Shown here: positions 34,053 to 42,366 of the stretch, in pieces | How positions within the stretch are numbered: the stretch's first letter is position 1 | Layout of the letters: the number at the start of each line of letters is the position of its first letter | Source: JAZPYZ01 sp045544455 | Lineage (GTDB): Bacteria > Bacillota > Clostridia > Oscillospirales > Acutalibacteraceae | Direction: 5' to 3' | NCBI GenBank assembly: GCA_045544455.1 | Contig: JAZPYZ010000003.1 | Coordinates: forward strand, 124,001-188,000 | Length of the DNA stretch: 64,000 nucleotides | Position numbers and translations under genes: made by a program | Notes under the pieces: generated by a model | What the model was told of the DNA's origin: nothing | The model's input: only the letters and a program-made list of their open reading frames with translations | Database searches by the model: none

Positions 34053-35972
34053 TTATGCTTCGGGGGTTGATTCGTTTTCAAAATGATGTTTGATCACTTG
34101 TTCATATTCAGGCGGCAAGGTCATATAGTCACCGTACACCTGCTCCAAAATCTGTTCCGCCTTGGCCGGAATGGGGGACATACGCCCTTCAAACGGCACA
34201 TACCGCGGTTTGCCGTACCACGTAATCGGCACCGTTTGCCCGCGATGATCGTGATAACTGGCCAGATTCACCGCGTACGGATTATCCGGTTGGTTGTACC
34301 ACCGGAAGGTGCGGTCAAGCCAACGGTGCAGAGCCTTGATGGGGGTGATGTGACAAAGCACGTCGCATACCGGTGCGTACTTGTTATAGTTGCGCCGACA
34401 TTTCAATTTTGAGGTTAGCGTGCCGCGTAATAATTGTACCGCCCACGATTGTACCCGTTGTCCAAAACTCCACGATTGCGGTACGGTATCGATTGGGAAT
34501 ACGTCGATATACGGACCGTTATGATCGGTGAGATGGGCAATATGTTCTTGCGAAAAACGAGTATTATCCAACAAACGCACTTTGATAAACGGGGACCAGT
34601 AGCGGTCCACCGTGGTGGCGTGTTGCACCTCATACGTATCTCCGAGTGCGTTCGGTGCCACCTGTAAAAAGCGCTCGTAATCGTCACGCATCATCAACAG
34701 ATCCATGTCATCGTCCCACGGAATAAACCCTTGATGACGGATTGCCCCCAACAAGGAACCTTCTCCCAAATAATACGGAATATGATGCTGACGGCAAACG
34801 CGGTCGATATCGTCCAGGATCGACAACTCAATCTTCTGCAATTCCCGTACCGTAAGCGTTCCGTCATCGGATGTCGGTTCCGGATCGGCTACATGCAATA
34901 CCGCACGATAGATGGTTTCGATCGCTTCGGTTGACAAAGCGATCGGGTGATTGCTCAATCGGGTTGCATCGACCGATTTTACCAACATAGCTAATTGTTC
35001 GGGCGTCACGTCCGGTGTCGGCAGTTTAAATACCCGATACAACGCTGCAAATTGTTCGCACGCTTGTTCAATGGTACGTGTGCCGAACAGATGTGTCAGT
35101 TTAGAAAACGCCGTTTTCAACGCGGCTTGACCGCGCGGATCGCAACAGCCGTCGGTATGTACCGCCATATACGCCCACACACCTTGCAAGCAAAGGGCTA
35201 CGGCATGTCCGTGCGCGATGCCGAACAAGGTGGTCAGTTTATAACTCATGGCGTGAGGGGCGGTTGTTCGTGTGATGTGAATGGCTCGACCGGACAGATG
35301 CGACGCCAGTAAGATATCCGCCATCACGGCAGGATCGCCCTGCAGATAACTACGCCAGTTGGCCAAGATCAGCGAGATTGCCTGCTCGGCATATTGCATG
35401 CTTTGTGCGGTGGAATGGACCGACCAGATCGATTCGATCGCTTGGCACAACGCATCCATTAACGTTGCCTTTTTTTGATATAACGGCAGGGTTTCGAGCA
35501 AGCGCGGTTCTAAGATCGCCACCTGCGGCACCAGACTGTCGTGTGCGACGCTTTGTTTTACCCCTTGGTGATACATCACCGCAAACCGATTGGCTTCACT
35601 GCCGGTACCGGCGGTGGTGGGGATAGCGAGATGAAACACGCCGGTGTCGGTAAGAGGTTGTTCCAAACAAAACACACCGGGGTCCATTTGGCAAAACAGT
35701 TTGATGCCTTTTGCTACATCGATGGCACTGCCGCCACCAACCGAGATCAATCCGTCGCACTGATGCACACGGAAAAACTCTACCCCGGCCATTACGTCGT
35801 CGTATTGCGGATTGGGGGTAAAGGCATCGAAAAACAAGGCGTTGTTTAAGGCGGCCAAATAATCCCCGATAAACAGTTTGCGCGCGGATTTGCTACAAAC
35901 AATCAACGGGCGTTGAACGCCCGCTTGTTGCAGATGAGCCGCAATGTTTTCATAATGATTGTCTACGATCAT
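34053..35972 (-). CDS. fusion of an iron-type alcohol dehydrogenase and a LicD-family transferase
   Basis: One 639-residue frame. Residues 1-~370 are a type III alcohol dehydrogenase: SVGGGSAIDVAKGIK and IPTTAGTGSEAN bind nucleotide; metal-site region MDALCQAIES (D173, with Gln177 where His is usual), TAPHAMSYKL (H240) and GIAHGHAV (H254). Residues ~375-639 are a LicD phosphocholine-transferase-type domain (ELQKIELSILDDID, LGEGSLLGAIRHQGFIPWD, DDDMDLLM, YIDVFPID). The ADH half resembles the phosphonoacetaldehyde-reductase group. A reasonable model is making a small phospho- or phosphono-alcohol and placing it on a surface glycan. It is the last gene of an operon with a polysaccharide ABC exporter. 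Substrate is inference. Confidence 0.82.
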   Translation of the reverse strand: MIVDNHYENIAAHLQQAGVQRPLIVCSKSARKLFIGDYLAALNNALFFDAFTPNPQYDDVMAGVEFFRVHQCDGLISVGGGSAIDVAKGIKLFCQMDPGVFCLEQPLTDTGVFHLAIPTTAGTGSEANRFAVMYHQGVKQSVAHDSLVPQVAILEPRLLETLPLYQKKATLMDALCQAIESIWSVHSTAQSMQYAEQAISLILANWRSYLQGDPAVMADILLASHLSGRAIHITRTTAPHAMSYKLTTLFGIAHGHAVALCLQGVWAYMAVHTDGCCDPRGQAALKTAFSKLTHLFGTRTIEQACEQFAALYRVFKLPTPDVTPEQLAMLVKSVDATRLSNHPIALSTEAIETIYRAVLHVADPEPTSDDGTLTVRELQKIELSILDDIDRVCRQHHIPYYLGEGSLLGAIRHQGFIPWDDDMDLLMMRDDYERFLQVAPNALGDTYEVQHATTVDRYWSPFIKVRLLDNTRFSQEHIAHLTDHNGPYIDVFPIDTVPQSWSFGQRVQSWAVQLLRGTLTSKLKCRRNYNKYAPVCDVLCHITPIKALHRWLDRTFRWYNQPDNPYAVNLASYHDHRGQTVPITWYGKPRYVPFEGRMSPIPAKAEQILEQVYGDYMTLPPEYEQVIKHHFENESTPEA

Positions 35973-35993
35973 TCTGAAAGATCCTTTCGTTGG

Positions 35994-36719
35994 TTAACTC
36001 ATAAAGGTTTCGTATGCCGGTAATACCTCGTCCATCGGGCCGAACATTCGAAGATTTCCTTCGTGTAACCATAAGATTTTATTGCACAGTTTGCGCAACG
36101 TATCGGCATTATGCGATACAATCAAGACTGTGCGCGATTTATCACTGATCAATTCTTTGATCTTTTTATAACTCTTTTTCTTAAATTTCGCATCGCCGAC
36201 ACTCAGCACTTCATCGATCAACATGATATCGGTTTCCAAAAACGCCGTGATCGAAAAGGCGAGTTTCGAGTGCATACCACTCGAATAGGTGCGTACCGGT
36301 CGGTCGATGAAGTCGCCCAGTTCCGAAAAGGCGATGATATCATCCAACTTTTCGCGAATCTGCTTTTCGGTAAAGCCGAGCAACAAGCCCGATAAAAAGA
36401 TGTTTTCCCGTCCCGACAGTTTTTTCTCAAATCCAACACCGATCGCCAACAACGATACCGACCGCCCTTTCACGTCGATCGAACCGCTGTTGGGACTGAA
36501 TACGCCGGCAATCGAGCGCAACATGGTGGATTTACCACTGCCGTTTTTACCCACGATCCCGACCACGTCGCCCGATTCCACGGCGAACGATACGTCCTTC
36601 ACCGCGACAAACTCTTTTGCCGGTTTCTTTTTGCGGGAAAAGAGTTGCTTGATCGAACCGCGACGTATGGTTTTATATGAAATTGTGAGATTCTTCACTT
36701 CGATAGCGATATCTTTCAT
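35994..36719 (-). CDS. polysaccharide/teichoic-acid export ABC ATPase (Wzt/TagH type)
   Basis: Cytoplasmic ATPase powering export of a lipid-linked glycan. 241 aa with Walker A GIVGKNGSGKST, signature YSSGMHSKLAFSI, Walker B IMLIDEVLSVGDAKF and switch His in IVSHNADTL. The D-loop SVGDAKF and spacing are typical of the Wzt/TagH group; there is no C-terminal carbohydrate-binding domain, as in TagH-short forms. It starts one base after the permease ends, so the two are coupled. Confidence 0.9.
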   Translation of the reverse strand: MKDIAIEVKNLTISYKTIRRGSIKQLFSRKKKPAKEFVAVKDVSFAVESGDVVGIVGKNGSGKSTMLRSIAGVFSPNSGSIDVKGRSVSLLAIGVGFEKKLSGRENIFLSGLLLGFTEKQIREKLDDIIAFSELGDFIDRPVRTYSSGMHSKLAFSITAFLETDIMLIDEVLSVGDAKFKKKSYKKIKELISDKSRTVLIVSHNADTLRKLCNKILWLHEGNLRMFGPMDEVLPAYETFMS

Positions 36720-36720
36720 A

Positions 36721-37503
36721 TTATATCACCTTAACATAACTGTTTTCGTAGCGGTATACCAACGCTATGCCTATCACACTTAGTGCGCTGCCAATGCCAA
36801 ACCAGATCAACAACCAGTCATACTGCGGAACGGCCCCGTCGATCAGTACCCGGCGCGCCGCATCGATGCACAGTGCCACCGGATTGCCTTTCAACAACCA
36901 TCCGCCATACAAACCGCCGATGCGGCTTTCGATCGAGTAGAAGACGCCGGACAGGTAAAACACCAACCGCAAACCAACGTGAACCAGATTATGCAGATCT
37001 TCAAAAAACACGCCGCAATGCATCAGGATTACGCTGAATCCAAAGGTGACGATCATCAAGGTTAGCAAGACCGGGAGCAACTGTAACATCGCCCAGGTAT
37101 ACGGGACACGATAGACTATCATCATCACTAAAATGATGCCGAACGAGATCAGCAGTTTCACAAAATGGTTGAGCATTTTAGCAAAAATGAGCACGTATTT
37201 CGGCAAATAGATCTTCGAAATAATGCTTTTGGCACCCGATACCAGTTTGACCGAGGATTGGACCGTTTTGCTGAAAAAGTTCCAAATCGTCAATCCGATA
37301 AATACAAACAGAGCGAAATGTTGTTCCGGTTCGTTGTAAACGATCAACCCGATAAACATATATACCAGCATGAACAACAGCGGATCCAAGATCCACCATA
37401 GCCAGTTTAAATAGGAATTCGCGACCTCGGCTTTGAGTGATGATTTCGCCGAATACACCGCATAATCGGCATATTTTCGAATATCCTTAACAAAACGCTT
37501 CAT
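36721..37503 (-). CDS. polysaccharide export ABC permease (Wzm/TagG type)
   Basis: ABC-2 membrane subunit, 260 aa, with a basic N-terminal amphipathic helix (RFVKDIRKYADYAVY) and about six membrane helices; WWILDPLLFMLVYMFIGL and the late segment FYLSGVFYSIESRIGG-x-x-LLKGNPVA-IDAARRVL are standard for TagG/Wzm. First gene of the exporter operon, behind a good promoter and a ~65-base leader with a GC-rich hairpin (37529-37551). Confidence 0.9.
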   Translation of the reverse strand: MKRFVKDIRKYADYAVYSAKSSLKAEVANSYLNWLWWILDPLLFMLVYMFIGLIVYNEPEQHFALFVFIGLTIWNFFSKTVQSSVKLVSGAKSIISKIYLPKYVLIFAKMLNHFVKLLISFGIILVMMIVYRVPYTWAMLQLLPVLLTLMIVTFGFSVILMHCGVFFEDLHNLVHVGLRLVFYLSGVFYSIESRIGGLYGGWLLKGNPVALCIDAARRVLIDGAVPQYDWLLIWFGIGSALSVIGIALVYRYENSYVKVI

Positions 37504-37528
37504 AGGTTCCTCCGTCCTGTATGGAAAC

Positions 37529-37551
37529 GCGCGTGCTTCCGTATCACGCGC
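37529..37551 (-). other. hairpin in the leader of the exporter operon
   Basis: GCGCGTG pairs with CACGCGC around a 9-base loop, between the promoter and the ribosome site (GGAGGAAC). No T-run; possible mRNA stability or control element. Confidence 0.4.
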
Positions 37552-37569
37552 CGGTTACTCATTGTACGT

Positions 37570-37599
37570 ATTATACCGCGTATGTCTATACCCCGTCAA
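37570..37599 (-). promoter_or_regulatory. promoter of the glycan exporter operon
   Basis: Minus strand TTGACG, 18-base spacer, TATAAT. Confidence 0.72.
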
Positions 37600-37602
37600 G
37601 GG

Positions 37603-38325
37603 TTAGTCCATGTTGCCGGTATAGGCCATGATCATCGTTAACGCGGCGATCGGTGCGGTTTCACATCGCAAAATCCGCGGGCCAAGCGTCGCACATACGG
37701 CGCCATGTTCACACAAACGTGCCACCTCTTCAGGGGCGAAACCGCCTTCCGGCCCGATCACGATGGATACGGATTCGGTTGTCGGTTCCAATACCGCCGA
37801 AACGGGTTGGCCGCCGCCCTCATAAAAGATCAGGGTTTTGTCACCGGCCAATCGGTTCGCCGCTTCGGAAAACGATACCGGGGCCGACACGATCGGCAGT
37901 TTGCCGCGGCCGCATTGACCGGCGGCTTCGGTAGCGATACGTTGCCACCGCGCTTGTTTGCGATCGCCGTCACGGCGATCCAGTTTGACAATGCTGCGCG
38001 CCGTAGCCACCGGCACGATCTCGGTCACGCCGAGTTCCACCGCTTTTTGAATGATCCATTCCATTTTGTCGCTTTTCGGTAACCCTTGGTATAAAGTCAC
38101 GCGCACGCTCGGTTCGGACACCGATGCGGTTTTGTGGATCACCCGCAAGGTCACCTGTGCAGGGGAAATGTCGGTGATTTCGCAGGCGTAATCAAACCCG
38201 GCCCCGTCACACAAGGTCAGCGGTTCGCCCACCCGCATCCGAAGCGACCGCGCGATATGCGACGCGTCATCACCGGTGATGACGGCAGTATCGGTGGGGG
38301 ATGTGTTCACAAAAAAACGAGGCAT
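37603..38325 (-). CDS. rsmE: 16S rRNA (uracil-1498-N3)-methyltransferase
   Basis: SPOUT methyltransferase for U1498 of 16S rRNA. From ATG 38325 (GGAGTG ribosome site) it has 240 aa: PUA-like N-terminus MPRFFVNTSP with HIARSLRMRVGE, then the knotted domain with QGLPKSDKMEWIIQKAVELGV, IGPEGGFAPEEV and the SAM-site LGPRILRCETAPIAA. A longer frame to 38403 overlaps prmA and lacks homology. Third gene of the PMM/PGM-prmA-rsmE operon; prmA-rsmE adjacency is common in Firmicutes. Confidence 0.94.
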   Translation of the reverse strand: MPRFFVNTSPTDTAVITGDDASHIARSLRMRVGEPLTLCDGAGFDYACEITDISPAQVTLRVIHKTASVSEPSVRVTLYQGLPKSDKMEWIIQKAVELGVTEIVPVATARSIVKLDRRDGDRKQARWQRIATEAAGQCGRGKLPIVSAPVSFSEAANRLAGDKTLIFYEGGGQPVSAVLEPTTESVSIVIGPEGGFAPEEVARLCEHGAVCATLGPRILRCETAPIAALTMIMAYTGNMD

Positions 38326-38329
38326 CGCG

Positions 38330-39268
38330 TTACACTCCGTTTCGACGGCAGACCATGCAGATCCACCCTTTTTGTTCCAATCGTTGTTCCACGATCCAAC
38401 CATTATCTTTGAGCACCGTCACGACATCCTGTTCACGCGTGTCGATGATACCGGATACCAAATACCGGCCGTTTTTGTTTAAGAACGGGGCGACTGCCGG
38501 CGTTAACGAGATAATGGCATCGGCAACGATGTTCGCCACTACCAAATCGTATTGCCCGGTTACGGTTTTGGCTAAATCGCCTTGCACCATGGTATAAGCC
38601 GGTTCGGTCAATCCGTTTTCCTGTCCGTTGGCAATCGCGGTTTTTACTGCGAGAGGATCGATATCCACGCCAACGGCTTGTTTGGCGCCGAGCAACATCG
38701 CGGCAATTGACAGAATGCCGCTTCCGCATCCAATATCCAGCACGGTGGTGTCAGGCGTTACCAACGGTTCGATCGCTTCCAACATCAGTCGCGTCGTGTC
38801 GTGGCCGCCGGTCCCGAACGCCATGCCGGGATCGATCGAGAGCATGGTGCGCCCATCCGGCACGGCCGCCGACGTCCACGTCGGGCAGATCCACAGTTTT
38901 TGCCCGACCGTCAACGGTTTAAAATAGGTTTTCCAGTTGTTGGCCCAATCCTGTTCGGTGATCGATTCGGACGATACCTCGTGTGCGATCTGCGCGGCCG
39001 TTAACCGTTCGCGCAAAAAGGCAATCGCTTCCAGTGGGTTTTCTTCCGGCGAAATATACGCGTGGATCAGCGAATGGGTACGGTCTTTTTGCAACAACGC
39101 TTCATCGATCAAATCGATGTGCGCGATCTCGCGTGCCCCTTGTTCCAAATCGCTGTAATCTTCCACGTAAATGCCGTACGGCACGACCATATTCGCAATC
39201 GCCGATGCCGCGTCGGTGTCGGCAGTGGCTACTTTTAAACAAATCTCGGTCCATTCCATCGATATCAC
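38330..39268 (-). CDS. prmA: ribosomal protein L11 methyltransferase
   Basis: SAM-dependent trimethylation of ribosomal protein L11. 312 aa with the PrmA substrate-recognition N-terminus (MEWTEICLKVATAD, DWANNWKTYFKPLTVG), DPGMAFGTGGHDTTRL, motif I DIGCGSGILSIAA, and VANIVADAII in place of the usual N-P-P-Y-like loop. Start may be GTG 39268, directly after the upstream stop, or ATG 39259. Confidence 0.93.
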   Translation of the reverse strand: MISMEWTEICLKVATADTDAASAIANMVVPYGIYVEDYSDLEQGAREIAHIDLIDEALLQKDRTHSLIHAYISPEENPLEAIAFLRERLTAAQIAHEVSSESITEQDWANNWKTYFKPLTVGQKLWICPTWTSAAVPDGRTMLSIDPGMAFGTGGHDTTRLMLEAIEPLVTPDTTVLDIGCGSGILSIAAMLLGAKQAVGVDIDPLAVKTAIANGQENGLTEPAYTMVQGDLAKTVTGQYDLVVANIVADAIISLTPAVAPFLNKNGRYLVSGIIDTREQDVVTVLKDNGWIVEQRLEQKGWICMVCRRNGV

Positions 39269-40804
39269 TCATTCCTTTTCTAAATAGGTGCGCAGTTCGG
39301 TGGCATTCAGGCCGCTTTGTGCGAACATAAACGAGGCCACTTGTTGTAAGATCTGGCGGCATCCGCCGATACGGTTGCTTTCGATATTCATCGGCATCAC
39401 CGGATCGTGCACGCTGAGTCGCAACAACAACCAACCGTCGCCGTCGGGTTCGCTGAACGAAACGCGAACCCCCTCAAAACTATCCTCCGCCACGCGCCAA
39501 CCGTTTTCGCGCGCCAGCGTTTCCAGTTGAGTAAGCACCTCTTCGCCGTACGGACGAAAATCCGGTTCGGTGATCCCGAATCGCAATTCAACCGCCTCGG
39601 CCGGTTGCGGCAGACGGGCAATCAACGCGTCCAAACTGCTACCGGTCAGGCGCAGGTTAACCGCGTGGATAATGATTTGGGTGATGAGATACGCACCATC
39701 GTCCAGGAAATAGTTGTCGCGCATGGCGGCGTGACCGGAGGTTTCGATCGCCAACGGTGCGTCGATGCCTTCGGTATTTAAACGAATGGCTTCGTTGATG
39801 ACGTTTTTATAGCCGCGTTTAAAGCGGTGATGTTTGCCGCCGAGTACCGATTCGATAAACCATTTCAAACCGTCCGAGGTGACCGAATCGGTGACGATGG
39901 TGCCGCCATCGTGCCCGTCTAACGCGATACAGGCCGCCAACGCGATCAAGGCATTGCGGTTGATCTCCCGTCCTTGCGCATCCACACAGGCCGCACGATC
40001 GACGTCGGTATCGAAAATGATACCGAGATCCGCGTTTGCCGCGACGGTGGCCGCCGAAACCGACGCCATAGCCGTGACGTTTTCGGGGTTCGGGATATGG
40101 TTGGGGAACCGGCCGTCCGGTTCTAAGAACTGGCTACCCGATACGTCTGCACCGAGCGGCGCGAGCACGTCGGTCGCATAAAAACCGCCGGCACCGTTAC
40201 CGGCATCCACCACCAGTTTCCAACCGTCGAGCGGACGGGCCGGATTGGCCGCGCCGCGTACCCCATCACAGATCATGCGGCGCAAACGGGCGGCGTATTG
40301 TTTCATATAATCGGACTCGGTGCAAGTGCCGAGCGTGGTGGCTTTGGTGGGTTCCAACGAGGCGGCGATCTCTAAGATGCGCGAGATATCGCTGCTTTCC
40401 AAACCACCGTTACGGGTGAAGAATTTTAACCCGTTGCGATGATACGGGTGATGACTGGCGGTGATCTGGATAGCCCCGTCGGTTTGCAAATCCACCGTAG
40501 TCATAAACATGGCCGGTGTAGCGGCCAGGCCGCAATCCAAAACGGTAACGCCGCACTCAACCAACGCGTGGCAAGCCACCGTGCGGATACGCGGACCGGA
40601 CACGCGACTGTCGCGTCCGACCGATACCGTGAGTTGATCGGCGGATTTACCGCATCTATTTTCCAAAAAGACAACAAACGCGCGCACAATATGATCCACG
40701 ACCGCGTCGGTCAGGTTCAACGGTTCACCGTCGATCCCGTCTACCGCTACGCCGCGAATATCGGTGCCGCTTTTCAATGCTTTCAATGCCGTGATATCTA
40801 ACAT
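39269..40804 (-). CDS. phosphomannomutase/phosphoglucomutase family protein
   Basis: Four-domain alpha-D-phosphohexomutase, 511 aa. Visible: SVGRDSRVSG, phosphoserine loop ITASHHPYHRNGLKFFT, metal loop IIFDTDVDRAA, sugar loop ETSGHAA and the late phosphate-binding segment ESNRIGG. The serine loop (SHHPYHRNG) and DTDVDR deviate from the usual SHNPxxYNG and D-G-D-x-D-R, as in a less studied branch. It probably isomerises hexose phosphates for envelope sugars. First gene of the operon with prmA and rsmE. Confidence 0.85.
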   Translation of the reverse strand: MLDITALKALKSGTDIRGVAVDGIDGEPLNLTDAVVDHIVRAFVVFLENRCGKSADQLTVSVGRDSRVSGPRIRTVACHALVECGVTVLDCGLAATPAMFMTTVDLQTDGAIQITASHHPYHRNGLKFFTRNGGLESSDISRILEIAASLEPTKATTLGTCTESDYMKQYAARLRRMICDGVRGAANPARPLDGWKLVVDAGNGAGGFYATDVLAPLGADVSGSQFLEPDGRFPNHIPNPENVTAMASVSAATVAANADLGIIFDTDVDRAACVDAQGREINRNALIALAACIALDGHDGGTIVTDSVTSDGLKWFIESVLGGKHHRFKRGYKNVINEAIRLNTEGIDAPLAIETSGHAAMRDNYFLDDGAYLITQIIIHAVNLRLTGSSLDALIARLPQPAEAVELRFGITEPDFRPYGEEVLTQLETLARENGWRVAEDSFEGVRVSFSEPDGDGWLLLRLSVHDPVMPMNIESNRIGGCRQILQQVASFMFAQSGLNATELRTYLEKE

Positions 40805-40846
40805 ACTTTAAGACCTCCGAGAATAACGCATATTTATATATTCTAC

Positions 40847-40875
40847 ATTATACACTAAACGGCGAATGCGAGCAA
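40847..40875 (-). promoter_or_regulatory. promoter of the PMM/PGM-prmA-rsmE operon
   Basis: Minus strand TTGCTC, 17-base spacer, TATAAT. Confidence 0.7.
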
Positions 40876-40909
40876 TAGTAAAATTCACAAACAATTTAAG
40901 GGGCGTTCG

Positions 40910-40938
40910 TTGACAACCGCGGTAGAAAGGCGTAAGAT
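40910..40938 (+). promoter_or_regulatory. promoter of the CapA-like gene
   Basis: Consensus TTGACA, 17-base spacer, TAAGAT, 48 bases before ATG 40986. Confidence 0.72.
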
Positions 40939-40985
40939 AACAACATGATCAGTTGGGCGGTCGGCCCACAAGGAGACGTAAACAC

Positions 40986-42308
40986 ATGACTGCTAAACAC
41001 GGAAAAAAGCGCAACTATACATGGTTTTGGGGATTGCTCGGGATCGTATTGGCGATCGCGGTGATCGTGGTATCGGTTTGGGCGATGTCATCGTCGAAAC
41101 CCGGACGCGGTTCCGACACCGGTTCGACCTCAACCACCACGACAAACACGACCACCACAACGACGGTCGTGCCGCCGCCCACCACTGCGACGATCGGCAG
41201 TACCGGCGATTTTTTGTTGCATACGCCGTTGTTGACCAATTATTACGATGCGGCGACCGATACGTATGCCTATGATAACGTGTTCACCCACGTCAAACCG
41301 TATTATGAACAGATGGACTGGATGGTGGGGAACTTAGAAGTGACTTTGGCCGGCGACGCATACGCGTATCAAGGGTATCCCAACTTTAACGCACCGGATA
41401 CCATGATCGATGCCATGCTCGATAACGGTATCGATATGCTATTGACGGCTAATAACCACTCGTTCGATACCGGTTCGATCGGGTTTACCCGCACGCGTTC
41501 GGTGTTGAAAACCAAGAACATGCCGTTTATCGGGACACGTGACGAGGCGGACAAGCCGTACCGCGTTGAAACGGTAAACGATATCGCGATCGGGATGATC
41601 AACTATACCTATCAAACCTATCGGCCAGATGGGCAAAAGGCGCTCAACGGTATTTTGATGACCGGCGACACCGCCCCGTTGATCAATTCGTTTGATTACC
41701 GTAACCTGGATGCGTTTTACACCGAGTTGGCACAACGTATCGAGGAGATGCAACAGGATGGTGCCGAAGCGATCATGGTATTCATCCATTGGGGCGACGA
41801 GTATCGGCTGGCCCCCAACGCCTACCAAACCGCGATGGCGCAAAAGATGTGTGATCTGGGCGTCGATGTCATTGTGGGCGGTCATCCGCACGTCATTCAA
41901 CCGATCGAGATCCTCACCTCGTCGATATCGGGTAAACAGACGGTATGCGCGTATTCGGTCGGTAATGCATTGTCCAACCAACGCGTGGCGTATATGGATA
42001 TGAAAACCGGCCACACCGAAGACGGAATGGTGTTGCAAACCACCTTTACCAAATCGTCCGACGGAACGGTATCGCTGACCGGACTGGACGTATTGCCGAC
42101 ATGGGTGCATATGTATAAAAGCGGTAATAAAACGTATTATGAGATTGTACCGCTTGATACTGAACAAGAGTTTGCTACCTCGTTTAACCTGTCGGCCAGC
42201 TCGACCGGTGCGGCGGACGCTCAAAAATCGTATGATCGGACGATGGCGTTGGTACAAGATGGACTTCAGGCGTTCAAAGCCCGGATGGCGGAACGCGTAG
42301 CGGATTGA
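40986..42308 (+). CDS. membrane-anchored CapA/PgsA-type metallophosphatase-like protein
   Basis: 440 aa from ATG 40986 (AAGGAG ribosome site). A basic start and one membrane helix (~13-35) anchor it, followed by a Thr-rich linker (~45-62, with PPP) and an extracellular CapA domain: TGDFLLHTPL, MVGNLEVTLAG, LLTANNHSFDTG, VFIHWGDEY and VGGHPHVIQPIE, the conserved calcineurin-like metal residues. In Bacillus the family supports poly-gamma-glutamate capsule export, but no capB/capC is here; most clostridial members have unknown roles. A sigma-A promoter precedes it. Confidence 0.87.
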   Translation: MTAKHGKKRNYTWFWGLLGIVLAIAVIVVSVWAMSSSKPGRGSDTGSTSTTTTNTTTTTTVVPPPTTATIGSTGDFLLHTPLLTNYYDAATDTYAYDNVFTHVKPYYEQMDWMVGNLEVTLAGDAYAYQGYPNFNAPDTMIDAMLDNGIDMLLTANNHSFDTGSIGFTRTRSVLKTKNMPFIGTRDEADKPYRVETVNDIAIGMINYTYQTYRPDGQKALNGILMTGDTAPLINSFDYRNLDAFYTELAQRIEEMQQDGAEAIMVFIHWGDEYRLAPNAYQTAMAQKMCDLGVDVIVGGHPHVIQPIEILTSSISGKQTVCAYSVGNALSNQRVAYMDMKTGHTEDGMVLQTTFTKSSDGTVSLTGLDVLPTWVHMYKSGNKTYYEIVPLDTEQEFATSFNLSASSTGAADAQKSYDRTMALVQDGLQAFKARMAERVAD

Positions 42309-42334
42309 CATTTGTCACGGGATGATGGTATAAT
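42305..42334 (+). promoter_or_regulatory. promoter of asnA
   Basis: Consensus TTGACA overlapping the upstream stop codon, 18-base spacer, TGG-TATAAT. Confidence 0.8.
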
Positions 42335-42366
42335 CATCCGCAGTGATACACGAAAGGACGACACGG

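Noticed and set aside
37603..38403. Longer rsmE start at 38403
   Set aside because: The extra 26 residues overlap prmA, have no homology, and ATG 38325 has a ribosome site and the conserved start MPRFF.
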